Counted from the first letter of the stretch, positions 12,396-24,240 are shown. The stretch: 64,000 nt of DNA from Benincasa hispida (GCF_009727055.1 NW_024064153.1:1121312-1185311); one strand, 5' to 3'. Made by a program: numbers and translations. Notes: generated by a model not told the origin, from the letters alone.

Positions 12396-12995
12396 GAAGC
12401 ATTAATACAGCACCTAAATAGCTGTTATATGTATATGTATTTATGCCGTTTCGATCGCATCAGATTCCTTTCTTCTCCTTGCAGTGGCATTCAATATTTT
12501 ATAGATTTCAAGGATGACCAGGCCAACTTTTTTTACAAATGATGTGCACTGTATGGGCACATTAATTTCCCTAATCTTGATTTGCGCGCATTTAAAAGTC
12601 ACCGCAAGCTTAAAAACTGGCTACTTGCTACAGTGTTGGCTTTTACACGCATGCTTTGTCAACTAAGGTCGAACCGCGACCGTTATCAGCTTTATCGCTC
12701 CATGTCCCATCATGATTTATTATATTGTCACCTTAATGCGAGGTCTTTATGCGATCATCTTTTAAGAATCTTCTCACAATCGCATGATTTGCGATCGAAA
12801 CTTCAAGCGTGTTGTCGCATTGTGCCCTTGGATCACAGTTTCATATGCGTCATCGCATTGTGCTTGCACAAAATAGGTGAATTAACTGCTTTTATGCGAT
12901 GAGCATTAGCGAACGCAATTCCTTTCAGTGTGGCGCTTTCAGACATGATATTGCCTATTTTACCATCGCATTCTCTCATTGTTTTACTTATTTGA
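12396..12995. repeat. CGCA/GCGAT-rich segment, probably gypsy-derived
   Basis: Dense GCGATC, CGCAT and ATGCG words are the same word bias as in the gypsy LTRs at 15.5-17.1 kb and 28.4-32.1 kb. No protein motif is visible and no LTR end can be fixed. I read it as an internal or LTR fragment of a related element caught between the LINE and a copia LTR. Confidence 0.45.
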
Positions 12996-14467
12996 GCTAT
13001 AATAACTTTTAATGAAAAAGGTGGAATTATCCCACTTTCCATTTTAATCCAATTTTTAATTTATAAAATTGAATTAATTTTAAATATAAAAACTTATTTT
13101 AAAACTGAAATCCAAATTCAATTTTAACTAAATCAATTTTATAATTTTGAATGTCATAAATTGAAAATTTAATTAACCAATTTCATAATTTTGATTTTCA
13201 TAAATTCGAAATTTAATAAATTAATTAGGATCATTAATTAAACCAATTTAATTAATTTAATTTAATATCAAATATTAAATTAATATAATATCTCATTAAA
13301 TATTTTCAACTCTCGAAAAACCATAATATTTAATTCGATAATTAAACATCAATTATATCAAATATAATAAACCAAACCCTAAACCGAGTTTGAATATTTC
13401 AAATTCTCTCAACACGATATTCTAAGGTTTAATCCTTTTACGAGCTAGTAGAGGGACCTAATGGACCTACAGACCATGAACTCCAATGATCTAAGATTAA
13501 TTGGTTAAACTCTTTAAACCGAATTAATCAATATTCGTTAACTACTGAGACACATCACTATAGCTTAGTAGTTGCACTCTCCTCACTATAGATATATTTT
13601 TGTCCACTTGATTTAACTATAATCAGTAAGTCGATCCTTCACAAGTTGTTCGTATTTATAACTAGGTCAAAATTACCATTTTACCCCTATAATACATCTT
13701 GCTCCTTAAGTCTCCACTGATCCTATAATGAACAATAGGTTTATGATCCTACCAATAAACCAAATCCTTCTCAGCCACAAGAGGGTGGGGCTCCTTTTTT
13801 CAAGACCAGGATTTAGTACTTAAGGGAACAACCTATCTACTGACCTTGAGATGGATAGGAGCAAATTCATCTTGCAAGACTATGTCCCCATCTATCTATC
13901 CAATCTTACCCCTAAAATGGGAGGTTTATTGAGTGACGATGTTGAACCACTCTCACCTATGAAGTTTAAAGGATAATCTCGAATAAACAGGAGTTCGTAG
14001 TTAGCGTAGGATTAAGATCGAGTTACCTTATGTCATTGAATTGAAATAGTTAGTTTTAATAGCAAATGGTCTTGATAAAGAAAAGTGACTATCTCGTGAT
14101 TTGGTCTTATGTAAACATCCTTTGCACAAGATGCCGCCATTCACATGTCTCTACATGAACGACTTTGGAACCACATCGTTTATATCAATATACACATAGG
14201 GCCACATCCATAATGTCTCTAGGATAAGGTACTTGACCTTATCCATATACTTATAGACCTTTTTGGCTACATACTAAAACTTGATCCTCTTTTATGTCTT
14301 TACATAAAGTTCAAGTATTCATGTTATAGCCATGGATTAGTTTATTGAATTTAGAAATAAATACAATTCAATAACACTTTTATTGAAAGAAATCTCAGTA
14401 ATATCTTTATTGTGAATAATATTATGTTTATCATTTACAAATTGCGAGTTTGAGGACATTTCCAACA
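12996..14467 (-). repeat. copia 3' LTR, lower end uncertain
   Basis: On the minus strand the LTR begins TGTTGGAAATGTCC at 14467. It is preceded by the purine tract AAGTGAGAGTT (plus-strand 14468-14480), so it is the 3' LTR of the copia remnant at 14575-15467. Its core (13430-14460) is homologous to the LTR cores at 34.55-35.61, 27.4-28.4 and 41.05-42.07 kb. The lower boundary lies in AT-rich DNA near 13000 and is not fixed. Confidence 0.7.
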
Positions 14468-14574
14468 AACTCTCACTTGGACTAAAAACTCCAATGGGTT
14501 TAAATATATACAATTATACAATATTGAGTATGAGAGAAAAAATATAATAAATTAGGGTATCTATATATCCATGA

Positions 14575-15467
14575 ATTCACCCACTTGCCCTAGCTTTATG
14601 AAGCTCGTAGTCCTATTCCCATTAGGTGACTCTCAAACACTTTAACCGTGAGAGTCTTAGTAAATAGATCAACTAAATTATCTTCTGAGGCTATGTGATG
14701 ATCACGTCTCCTCTGTGTACTATCTCCCTAATGAGATGGTACTTACGTTCGATGTGCTTTCCTTGTTTATGGCTTCTTGGTTCTTTTGAGTTGGTAACTG
14801 CTCACCTGTTATCACAATATAGGGTGATTGGCATATGCATATTTGAAACCACTTCCAAATCTGTCAAAAACTTTCTAAGCCATACTGATTTTTTGGCTGC
14901 TTCATATGTAGCTACGTATTCAACTTCCATGGTGGAGTCAACAATACAATTCTGTTTGGTGCTCCTCCATACTACAACTCCTCTGTCTAGTGTGAATACT
15001 GATCCCAAAGTAAGTATGCTAGAATCATCATTGGTCTGAAAATTAGAATCAGTATATCTAGTAAGGATCAAATTCTAGAGCCATACACGAGCATATAACC
15101 CATCGTTCTCCGAAGATACTTGAGATGTTCTTAACGACAGTCCAATGACTATGTCTAGGATTGGACTGGAACCTGTTGACTATTCCGTCTACAAAGCATA
15201 TGCTTGGGCATGTGTATAACATAGCGTACATCAAGCTCCTGACTGCTGATGCATAAGGAATTCTTTTCATATCCTCAACTTCTTGAAGTGTCTTAGGGCA
15301 CCATTCCTTAGATAAATGAATTTCATGTCTAAAAGGTAATAAACCTCTTTTGGAATTTTTCATTTTATATCTTGACAACATCTTGTCAATATAAGATTCT
15401 TGAGATAATGCTAGCATTTTGTTTTTGCGATTCCAAACTATATGGATTCCAAGAACATACTATGCAT
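14575..15467 (-). pseudogene. copia RT C-terminus and RNase H remnant
   Basis: Minus-strand pieces give the copia RT tail (QESYIDKMLSRYKMKNSKRG, YASAVRSLMYAMLYTCPSIC) and RNase H (STMEVEYVATYEAAKKSVWL, ITLYCDN). They are split by a frameshift near 15060 and by stops. The remnant is cut off at 15467, exactly where a gypsy LTR starts. The LTR attached to it (ending 14467) differs from that of the copia pieces at 23.4-28.4 kb, so these are probably two different elements. Confidence 0.8.
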
Positions 15468-17141
15468 TGATAATGGGCAGAAATGCACGTTATCATAGTG
15501 CTAAGTTCTTAAACAATATTGGATTGCGTTGATGAAATATGTTACTTTACGTCCATTAAGCCTCAATTTTGTAATATTGCGGTCGCATGCGTTCAGCACA
15601 TTAGAATAGTTGATTTTTGTATTTTTGTGCAGAATATGCATTAATGCAATGCAAAGATTGCGATCATAAGAAATTAGTGGTTGAGCGCAACTTCACCGCA
15701 AGGCTTTGTGTTAATCGTGCTTGCAAACATTCGTCCGAGAAAGATCGTCGCAACTTGGTTAGTGCAACATGGTGGGCGCATCTGGGTGAAAGGCCAATTA
15801 AGAGCGATGGGAAAGAAAGCTGATGACAGTTGAATCCAAATTAAGTTGACAGCCGATAACGGTCACAAAGTACATTCAGCTTTATCGGTGATAATTATTC
15901 GACGCATTAGTCAAGAATTAAAGCTGTCCCATCTGTACAACTAAGAGAGAGAAGCTGCCTTTCACCATGGATACTCTATAAATACCAAGGGTATTCTTCA
16001 GAGAAGGGGTTAACGAGTTGATTAGTTCACCATTTAGTTTACGCTTCTGTTCATAGTTTTCTTTCCATTTTAAGGCGGAGCAAGAGAAGAGTGGTGACGT
16101 TGCTCCGCCGGAGATCGCTCAGGGCAACTCGAGAGAGAACCTTGGGGTGTAAGAGTAGAGAGCGGGCCGACTCTTGTGAGAGCGAGATTATATTTTGAGC
16201 ACGAGTAGAAACAGTGTAAATGCCTGGCAACAAGAGATTGCTACCAGGCTCTTTATTCTATACTTGCATTGTTATTCTGTACTTCATCTTCATACTTATA
16301 CAATGGAAGTTCTATTTCTACATCTGTTCACTCTTTGAATATGCATGAGTAGCTAAACTAGTCGAATAGGTTGAGAATAACTAAGCTAACATGACCTAGG
16401 AAGTTCTTTGCTTGCGATTGTCTTGTTTTATGTTGTGCAAAATACCCTTTAAAGTTACTCAAGAGAAAGTCTATAGAAAGAACCTAATGTCTCGAGAGAG
16501 CTAGGTTAGAATCTAGACTCGAGAGAGCAAGATTAGAACTGCATAAACAAGAGATAGGGAATTAGAGATAAACTCTGTGTTGTCAACCTGCATCGCATGC
16601 ATCCTAGAGATAGGAATGATATTATGTGGTCGCATATATGTGTGGATGTCATGTTGTCATCGCATAAATAGAAATAGAGGTTTATGTGTAGACCCTGTAG
16701 ACTTATCGCATATATCCCATGCGTTCTAGCGTTAGAAGCCGTGGTATTCGCACCGAGAGGTGGTTTATTGTTGTATGCATGTTGCATGATCGCATAGCAT
16801 GAACGTATTCTAGGGAGTGTTAGTCGAAATCCTTCTCAACCCGTTCACCGCATATTCATCGCATCTCCCATTTACCAACTCTTTTCAAACTCCACCGCAT
16901 TTACTTATTTTTCATCAATGCAAACAACAAACCCAACACTTTATTTATTTATCCAGTTACCGCAGAGTCTTTATAAAAATTACCATCGCAATCTGTTTTC
17001 ACAAGTCCCTGTGTTCGACCCTGGACTTACCAGGAAACTCAAAGGAATTTACACTTGGATTTCGCTGGGGAAACTTGAGTGCACGATGAAAATCCATCAA
17101 CGCATATCATCTACATTTCCACTTCATAAATACAAGCATCA
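15468..17141 (+). repeat. gypsy-type LTR, family G1
   Basis: Starts TGATAATGGGCAG and ends AAGCATCA, followed at once by the PBS. A TATA box (TATAAATA, 15977-15984) marks a U3 promoter. The first 28 bases can form a short hairpin. A second, inverted copy of this LTR is at 30466-32130. The text is very rich in CGCA/TGCG words. Confidence 0.75.
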
Positions 17142-17170
17142 AGTTTTTGAACCGTTGTCGAGGACTTCGG
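17142..17170 (+). promoter_or_regulatory. degenerate primer binding site
   Basis: AGTTTTTGAACCGTTGTCGAGG follows the LTR end. It matches the Athila/Tat-type TTTTTGGCGCCGTTGCCGAGG pattern, which is better preserved on the minus strand at 21328-21357. It places the 5' LTR/internal boundary. Confidence 0.7.
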
Positions 17171-17308
17171 CAAGATAGTTTGCTAATGGTAATTTTTTGA
17201 TTTCTTTGTAGAACTCTAAATCTCTGGCGAATTACGACCTAGAGATTGAGAGGACATTCAGAAGAAAATTAAGAGACCGCCAACAACAACAAGAAAGAAC
17301 ACCAAGAA

Positions 17309-19370
17309 TGGCGGAGCAACCGAACGCGCTATGCGAATAATATAATGGCCAACCCCATCCTTCTGGCGAATGACCGTAATAGACCCATCTGAGACTATGC
17401 GTCACCTAACCTCTATGATTTCTCTTTAGGAATCATGAGGCCAACACTAGATGGATCAAGGTTTGAAATGAATCCGATAATGTTGCAGATGATCCAGGCT
17501 GCTGAGCAATTTGGAGGAAGGCATGGCGAAGACCCGCACGCCCACCTCCAGAGCTTCATAGAAATCTACAACACTTTTGTGTTCTCAAATATCTCAACCG
17601 AGGAAATTTGACTAACTCTGTTTCCCTTTTCTTTGTGTGATCAAGCGAGGAAATGGACATATTCTCTCAAACCAGGAGAGATAACTTCGTGGGAACAGGT
17701 GGTGGAAAAATTTATGAAGAAGTATTTCCCACCAACTGAGAACACTAGGAGAAGGAAGTTAATAACAAATTTTGAACAAGAAGATGACGAATCGTTCAGC
17801 GATGCTTGGGCGAGGTTTAAGCGGCTGGTAAGAGAATGTCCACACAATGGCTTACCAGATTGCCTGCAAATGGAAATTTTCTACCAAGGATTAAATCCTT
17901 CTTCGCAGACCGCTGCCAATGCGACAGCTGCTGATGGTCTGCTCAACAAAACATATGAGGAGGCTAAGAGCATACTTGATTGTATTTCCAAAAATCATGA
18001 GGATTGGAGGGAAAGTGATCAGAGATTAAGAATTAAAGACAATGATGTAAACAATGGGGCCATTGCATCCCTTCAAAATCAAATGACTGCGATGATGAGT
18101 CTGATATAAGGCATCGCAATTAATAATATGGGAGTGAAGAAAGGGCAGGTCAACGCAATCACTCAAATGACCGCAAGTTATGTCATTTGTGGTGATGCTC
18201 ACCCGATGGAGGAATGCCCAACAAACCCGCAGTCGGTATGCTTCATGAGAGATAATCCCTATTCCAATACATATAACCCCGGGTGGCGAAACCACCCAAA
18301 ATTTGCATGAAAAAATCAATAACAAAGCTTTCAACCTGTGGCACAAAAAGGAGGGCCACCCAAATTTTTCCCGCAAAATAATGGTCCAGCGCAAAGCCAA
18401 ACTAGCAGCTCACAACCACCGCAATCTTCATCCTTAGAGAGCTTGCTGAAGCAATATATTGAGAAAAACAAATCTGTGCTTCAGAATCAAGCCACATCCA
18501 TTAGAAATCTTGAAATTCAAATGGGACAAAGTACGGGCGAGCTGAAAAATAGACCGCAAGGAGCGTTGCTGAGCTCAACTGAGCTTCCTCGCAATGCTGG
18601 GGGTAACGGGAAGGAAAAATGCTTAGCAATCTCCTTGCTAAGTGAAAACATGACTGCGGAAGTAGGGGAGAAGCGCATTGCGACCAACTTGAATGTGGTG
18701 ATAACCGAAAACCCGTTGACTTATAGTTTGAAGAAGCCCGAGACAAATAGACCCTGAAGTTGCATCCACCCTTAAGCCTCTAGATCTTGAGACAGAAGAA
18801 GTTCAACCACCAGTGACTCGCAAAGATTAAAAGAGGAAGAAAATGAGGAAGAAAATATCGCAATAGTGATTTGCAGCGCAAAATGCTATGACCCACTAAA
18901 ATGGACAACCAGGAATCTTCACGATCCTATGCTCTATCGAAGGACCTTCAGTGGCCAAGCACTATGCGACCTTGGCAAGTATAACATATATGTCGCTATC
19001 AATCTTCAAACAATTGAATGCCGGCACACTTACGCCCACAAAGAAAACTCTCCTGCTCGCGAAACAGATTTCGAATACAACCTGTAGGGAGTTGAAAAAT
19101 GCCGCAATTTCAATCGATAAATTCATCCTGCCGGCAGACTTCCTCATTTTGGATTATAAAGTGGATGAAGATGCGCCATCATATTGGGACAACCATTCCT
19201 TTCAACCGGTCGCGCTCAAATTGATGTACGCAAGGGGGAAATTGTAATGAGCATTCATGGGGAGAAACTCCAGATTAAGGCAGTAAAGATCCCAGAGGAC
19301 CAAGGAAAAAAGAGAAAAGCCACCATGGACGCGAACAAACCAGCCTGGAATAAGTGGTCCCTGAGTATTA
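17309..19370 (+). pseudogene. Athila/Tat-like gag and protease
   Basis: Gag: a plus-strand frame from about 17393 to 18757 holds a Retrotrans_gag domain (HGEDPHAHLQSFIEIYNTF, then CDQARKW, AWARFKRLVRECPHNGLPDC) and the Athila-style NPYSNTYNPGWRNHP and LKNRPQGALLSSTELPRN segments. It is interrupted by stops at 17390, 17609, 18107 and 18308 without frame change. Protease: 18866-19370 contains ALCDLG (catalytic Asp, DLG type), KQLNAGTLTPTKKTLLLA, DKFILPADFLILDY and QPFLSTGRAQIDVRKGE, spread over three frames. A two-base loss just after ALCDLG causes the first shift. RT, RNase H and integrase are absent, as after an internal deletion. A possible gag start is ATG 17309, but it is out of frame. Confidence 0.85.
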
Positions 19371-20111
19371 TATGATTCAACTTCATCAGGGATGTAAATT
19401 TTTGGAAGCATCAACTCTTCAATTCTTCACCACTACTCGGAATTTTCACTATATCTCTTCAATCTTTATCTATCCTTATCTTATATAATTAAAAAAAAAA
19501 AAGCGATAACGAGTTTTATTTTGTTTAAAATAATTTGACCTTCTCTTTGTTTTTCTTGCAATGATCGAGGCGCTGAATTGTGGGGATGTTACGCAACAAA
19601 GTACTTATCTTACTCCATCACCACAACCCAAAGAAGAGAGATTGCCGCAAAGTTAAATGCGTCAATACAATGTGGGCGACAATGCAAAATTTGGGGGTGT
19701 ATTCTTCGTTATCTTTATTTCAAATTTTGCGCTATCACATTGCATTTTAGTTTTCAAAGTTTTATCACCGCATCCTCTTTGATCACCGCAATCAGTTGCC
19801 ATAGATAAATTTAGTGAGTTATCGCATTCTGTTTATTTGCCAAGTATGATTTCAATGATGAAAAAATATGCTTCTATTTCTTTCATATATACTAGAGTCA
19901 ACTTAGTCTTAAGATGGTCACCTCATGAAATATTTCTAGAAGTTAGGAGTTTGCTAGCTTTCTTTCAAACTCTCTTTACAACGCATTCTATGACCATCGC
20001 ATAATTTATTTTAATCTTTTAGCAATGAGGACATTGCCGCATTTTAAATTTGGGGGTGAGGTATTTATTTTTTACCTTGCTATTTCTAATATATATATAT
20101 ATATATATATA
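19371..20111 (+). other. 3' internal non-coding part of the G1 element
   Basis: Contains the phrases GCAAAATTTGGGGGTG (about 19683) and TTTTAAATTTGGGGGTGAGG (about 20042), typical of the non-coding stretch near the 3' end of Athila/Tat-type elements. That is what should follow integrase, although protease sequence stops only about 300 bases upstream. The stretch ends in a (TA)n run at about 20089-20111. Confidence 0.5.
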
Positions 20112-20447
20112 TTTGAGAATAACAACTCTACTGTCAATGCAATGGGAAATCCATGTTGATAAGAGTAAGTTGTGAAAGGCACTTACCCGTAGTTGGATGT
20201 CCGCATGACACACGTGGCGGCAAGCCAAAACGAAAGTAAGTCACCAAGATTTGACAGCAGTGCTCATCAACATTCTGGACAGAGGAGTTGCACTTATGCG
20301 TTGATCCTGGCGACTTACTTTCGTTTTGGCTTGCCCCCACATGTGTCATGTGGACATCCAACTACGGGTAAGTGCCTTTCACAACTTAACTCTTATCAAC
20401 ATAGGTTTCCCCATTGCGTTGACAGTGGAGTTGTTATTATCAAAATT
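20112..20447. repeat. 336-bp foldback element
   Basis: A near-perfect palindrome. The left arm starts TTTGAGAATAACAACTC; the reverse complement of the right arm starts TTTTGATAATAACAACTC. The arms run about 130-165 bp with few mismatches and meet near 20279. Both strands therefore encode almost the same short peptide text (MDV-x-MTHV-x-ASQNESKSP). It is flanked by (TA)n on the left and (TC)n on the right (20447-20488). It may be a MITE-like hairpin or the scar of joining two inverted elements. Confidence 0.85.
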
Positions 20448-21358
20448 CTCTCTCTCTCTCTCTCTCTCCCTCTCCCTCTCCCTCTCTTTTGATAAATTAA
20501 CACAATTCTCCGAGACCACTGCCACCCCCAAACTTAGAGGTTGGCAGCGTTCTCATCGCAAAGCTAAAAACAAATTCACAGGAATGCGGTAATAAACGTT
20601 TGAGCGAAGGTTTGCACAAAATAAAACTTAAGACTTTCAAAATTTGAAGCAACTAATAAAAGTAGGAAGCGCCTTGCGATGCTTAGTTAGCGGATGCGGT
20701 GAATTATACGTGCCATCATAGAAACATCGCAAAGCAATGCAATCGGACAAGGATAATTTCAAAAGGATAATGCATAAAAGATAACAAGAAAAGACCTTAG
20801 GCGAAATAACACATGAGATCATGCGTTGGAATTCACGCGATCGAAGCCATGCGTTGAAGGATGGAGGGAATTCTTCCATTGTACTGCGCACCGAGGAGAC
20901 TTATTGTTGCATCTACAAGGAACAAACGCATCACAACCAACGAAGAAGCCACATATCCAAAATAACAATAAAAATAAAAATAAACTAAACTACGAAAGCA
21001 AGGTAAAGATGGAGTAGAAGACGTCCCTTAAGAAATTGGAGTGTTGTCACAGCAAGAAGTCTCCCATGTAGGAGATTTCTCTCAACTGCTTAGATCAAGA
21101 TGCCTTGACCATTGGAACTTCTGGCAATTGTTGGGTGCATGCAGTCATCATGTGCTTAGAATTACCTTCAGCTCATGTGACTAATTTCCCTTCTATCTTG
21201 GGGTCAATACTGGCTTTTGGCACATCGTCTACACTTCAATATTGGTTGCAACTTGGTCGCACAAGCTACAATACTCCTAAGATAAAAAGGTTGCCTACAG
21301 AGACACAAAACTCAACAAACAATTAGCTGCCAAGTCCTCGGCAATGGCGCCAAAAACT
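20448..21358 (-). other. short internal region and PBS of the minus-strand G2 element
   Basis: On the minus strand a TTTTTGGCGCCATTGCCGAGG primer binding site lies at about 21357-21336, right after the G2 LTR. Toward lower coordinates there is no protein motif, and near 20530 the minus strand reads AAGTTTGGGGGTGGCAG, the 3'-type phrase also seen on the plus strand at 19.7 and 20.0 kb. An internal region under 1 kb without genes suggests a non-autonomous or deleted element. The (TC)n run is at 20447-20488. Confidence 0.55.
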
Positions 21359-23445
21359 TGATGACGAAAATTTAGCTTACCAAGTCGTCAAGGACTTGGA
21401 GACTAAAATTAAGTGAACGCAATATGCGATGCATGTCTTAAAGTATGCGTTGATTATCATGTGTCGGTGGTCATGCATTGGAATGAAACTATGCGTTAAC
21501 GAATGTATGCGATGACCATGCGTTCCTGTCACAAGTTTTCTTGCGCTCACGCCAAGTATAACACGAACGCAAGTTTCTCGGGTGATCCGAGGTTGAATTC
21601 AGGGACTTGTAGCTAGACGTATGCGGTAATGTGTATGTGGCGGTTGAATAAAAGAATGATGGAGGGGTTTTTATGCTAACACTACTACTCTTAACTAACA
21701 GACAACGCAATGAGAAGTATGAATGAGAGGTAGAGACACGACAACTGTTGATGTGAAATAAATGGATGGGAAAATGGATAAAATATGAAGATGTCTTCAT
21801 CACTACCCTTAAGAGTGACCGCAAGGGCAACCTCGGCCAACGCAAGCTATGCGATCATGCTACACACACTAGAACCTAATTCTAGGACACATGTGATGTG
21901 TATGCAAAAGGGTCGAGATGACCGCATACCGCCACCGTATCCTACTTCTTGGACACAGTCATTGTCCTCTCCGTAGGGTGCATATGTTGTGTAATAGCAA
22001 ATGGAGCTTATTCCTAAGTCTCCATTCTTGCTTATGCAAACCTAATCTAGCTTTTTCGAGCATCGATTCTAACCTAGCTCTTTCGAGTCTTAGGTTCTTT
22101 CTTTAGACTCACTCCCGAGTAGCTCTAAAGGTGTGATGGACGCATACATAAGACAAGGTAACCACATAAACTAGGCTGACGCAAGATTATTCCTATCTCT
22201 AGTGAATAATAAATTACCTTGCTTGATGTGACCAACCACTTACCCTCCCGAGCAGTTAGTTGTTGTTGACTTTACTCATAGACAAGCATTGCGCCCGCCT
22301 ATAGATAGGCATTGCTACAGTTGCACACTAAGAAAATAAGGTTTTCTCACACACTCGCACAACGCACACCTTCTGGTGGTTTGCTACATGCTTCATATCT
22401 CTAATCCACATGACTAAGTATGCGATACTCAAGCAATCTCACTAAGTGATGTAATAAAAGTTAAGGATGCTAAGTAAAGAAAGATGGAGATGGAATCGAA
22501 GGAAACATAGAAATGTATTGAACACATAATGTATTAATTCCTTAATTCAAAATGTAATATAATAAAATATAAGAAAAGAAGAGAAAATGAAATGACCAGC
22601 TGGAAGCAATGACTTGCTTCCAGCAGATGTGTGTCAAGGTTGTCGGTGGTGCCATGGATAGGCCGTGAAGCTGACTCTCTCAAGATCTAACTCCAACAAA
22701 GGCTCCAGTTGTCACTCGGAATGGATGAAGGTGATGAAGAACTCTCAAGCTTTCTTCTAATGCGTTTGTCTAGATCACAAGGATCCGCCCGAAGGCTGAA
22801 ACTTGGATGATTTGAAATTATGTTCGGCGGTTTCTATTTATAGAGCTTGGATTGCCGACAGAATTTATGGATTGCTCTGATTCTGACATTCACGACACGT
22901 TAGTCCTTTTATGAATCTCTGCTGCTAACGGGGTGGTAGGTGAAATGTCAACATCATCTTTTGATTTTCTCGTGATATGCGTTGATGCGTTTATTCCATC
23001 AACCTTGCGTTGATCCCTCTATTATGTGTTATCGTGTAACCGCAATCATGCAGTGACCGCAGTCGCTTGATTACCGCAACTCTACACGATGACCACAATT
23101 GCTTGACGATCGCAACTCCTATGCGATGGACGCATGCGGCTGCTCAGCGCAACACCCATGCATTGATCGTATGTGTTTGCCTTTGTGATGGAGAATTTCT
23201 CCGCATGCGGTCGTCTATGTGGTAGCCCGGCATCCGCGTTTGCATCCACTTCCTACGTTAGCTACAAAAATAGACAATTGAACGCATAATAACGCATAAT
23301 AATGGGTTAGCCAAGATTCTCAATGTTGAACGCCGCAAACTCATTTTCTCATGAATTCCTAACATAATTGTCGCATATTCTGCTTAACAGCCTTCATAAT
23401 TCTAAATAAAAGGCCTAAGATGACATGCATTTCTGCATGTCATCA
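21359..23445 (-). repeat. gypsy-type LTR, family G2 (2087 bp)
   Basis: On the minus strand it runs TGATGACATGCAG...TTCGTCATCA, with TG/CA ends inside a 7-bp terminal inverted repeat TGATGAC/GTCATCA. TATA box CTATAAATAG on the minus strand at 22843-22834. The homologous plus-strand copy is at 28446-30435. The first 27 bases form a hairpin. Confidence 0.78.
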
Positions 23446-24240
23446 GCCCACAAAGAGGCAAACTTTCGAACGTGGTTCCAACTTCTTTGGGTTAGCCGCT
23501 AGCACATGTGTTGGACAGTCCCAAATCCTGAAGTGGCGTAAACTACCTTTACGACCTCTCTATAACTCAAAAGGTGTTTCAGAAACACTTTTTCGGGGAA
23601 CATTGTTCAGGATATAACATGCAGTGTGCATTGCATAACCCCAAAATGAGTCTGGAAGATGAGCATAACTCATGTTAAATAAAGCTTTTATGACTAACAG
23701 CCTTAGTACATATAAGTTATTTTCCATTGAACCATAATCAATCTCCATTCCACTCTTGAAAATAAATACTTTATTCTCAGAAAAGGAAACGGTATAGCCT
23801 TGTTCAACGAGACAAGAAACTGAAATTAAGTTTCTCTTAATATGAGGAACTACAAAAACATTATCCAGTAACAGACAACTTTTCTTGTCAAAAAATAACT
23901 TCAGCATGCCTACAGCAACAGCTAAAACAACCTCACCAGTACCGACTCGAAGAGTCATCTCTCCCTGTGACAACGTTTACCAGGAACTGAATCCTTGGTA
24001 AGAGGAACTGACATGATTGGTAGCACCTGAATCGAGGATCCAGGCAGAATCATAATTCTCTACCAGACAAGTCTCTAAGACCAATAAATCATATTTACTA
24101 TCGCGTCTCCTCTTTTGGAGAGTAGTGGGATGGAGGTCGTTCACCACGAAATTCATTTCACACGATTCTTTCCACTGTAAGTAATCGATCATTTTCAAAA
24201 GCTTTAGACGGAAATACTAATGAGTTGCTAAAAAGAAAAA
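23446..24240 (-). pseudogene. copia integrase C-end and protease, internally deleted
   Basis: Collinear with the copia element at 44.0-45.4 kb but lacking about 594 bases (equivalent of 44309-44902), which carry the integrase zinc finger and DDE core. The joint is at about 23673/23674. The remaining text is YAHLPDSFWGYAMHTACYILNNVP (integrase C-side), MLKLFFDKKSCLLLDNVFVVPHIKRNLISVSCL and the protease motif WILDSGATNHV (ORF 24198-23977). Upstream of the protease it joins the leader directly, so gag is missing. Confidence 0.8.

Larger units (their letters stand above)
15468..23445. mobile_element. composite of two convergent gypsy-type 5' halves
   Basis: The left end is a plus-strand LTR (15468-17141) followed inward by a PBS and Athila/Tat-like gag-protease. 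The right end is a minus-strand LTR of a related family (23445-21359), also followed inward by a PBS. Both LTRs are therefore 5' LTRs pointing at each other, with a 336-bp foldback between them and no RT, integrase or 3' LTR. The flanks (ATGCAT on the left, GCCCAC on the right) show no target duplication. Confidence 0.7.

Noticed and set aside
20134..20492. Matching 75- and 99-codon proteins on opposite strands
   Set aside because: They are the two readings of one palindrome, not a conserved protein.
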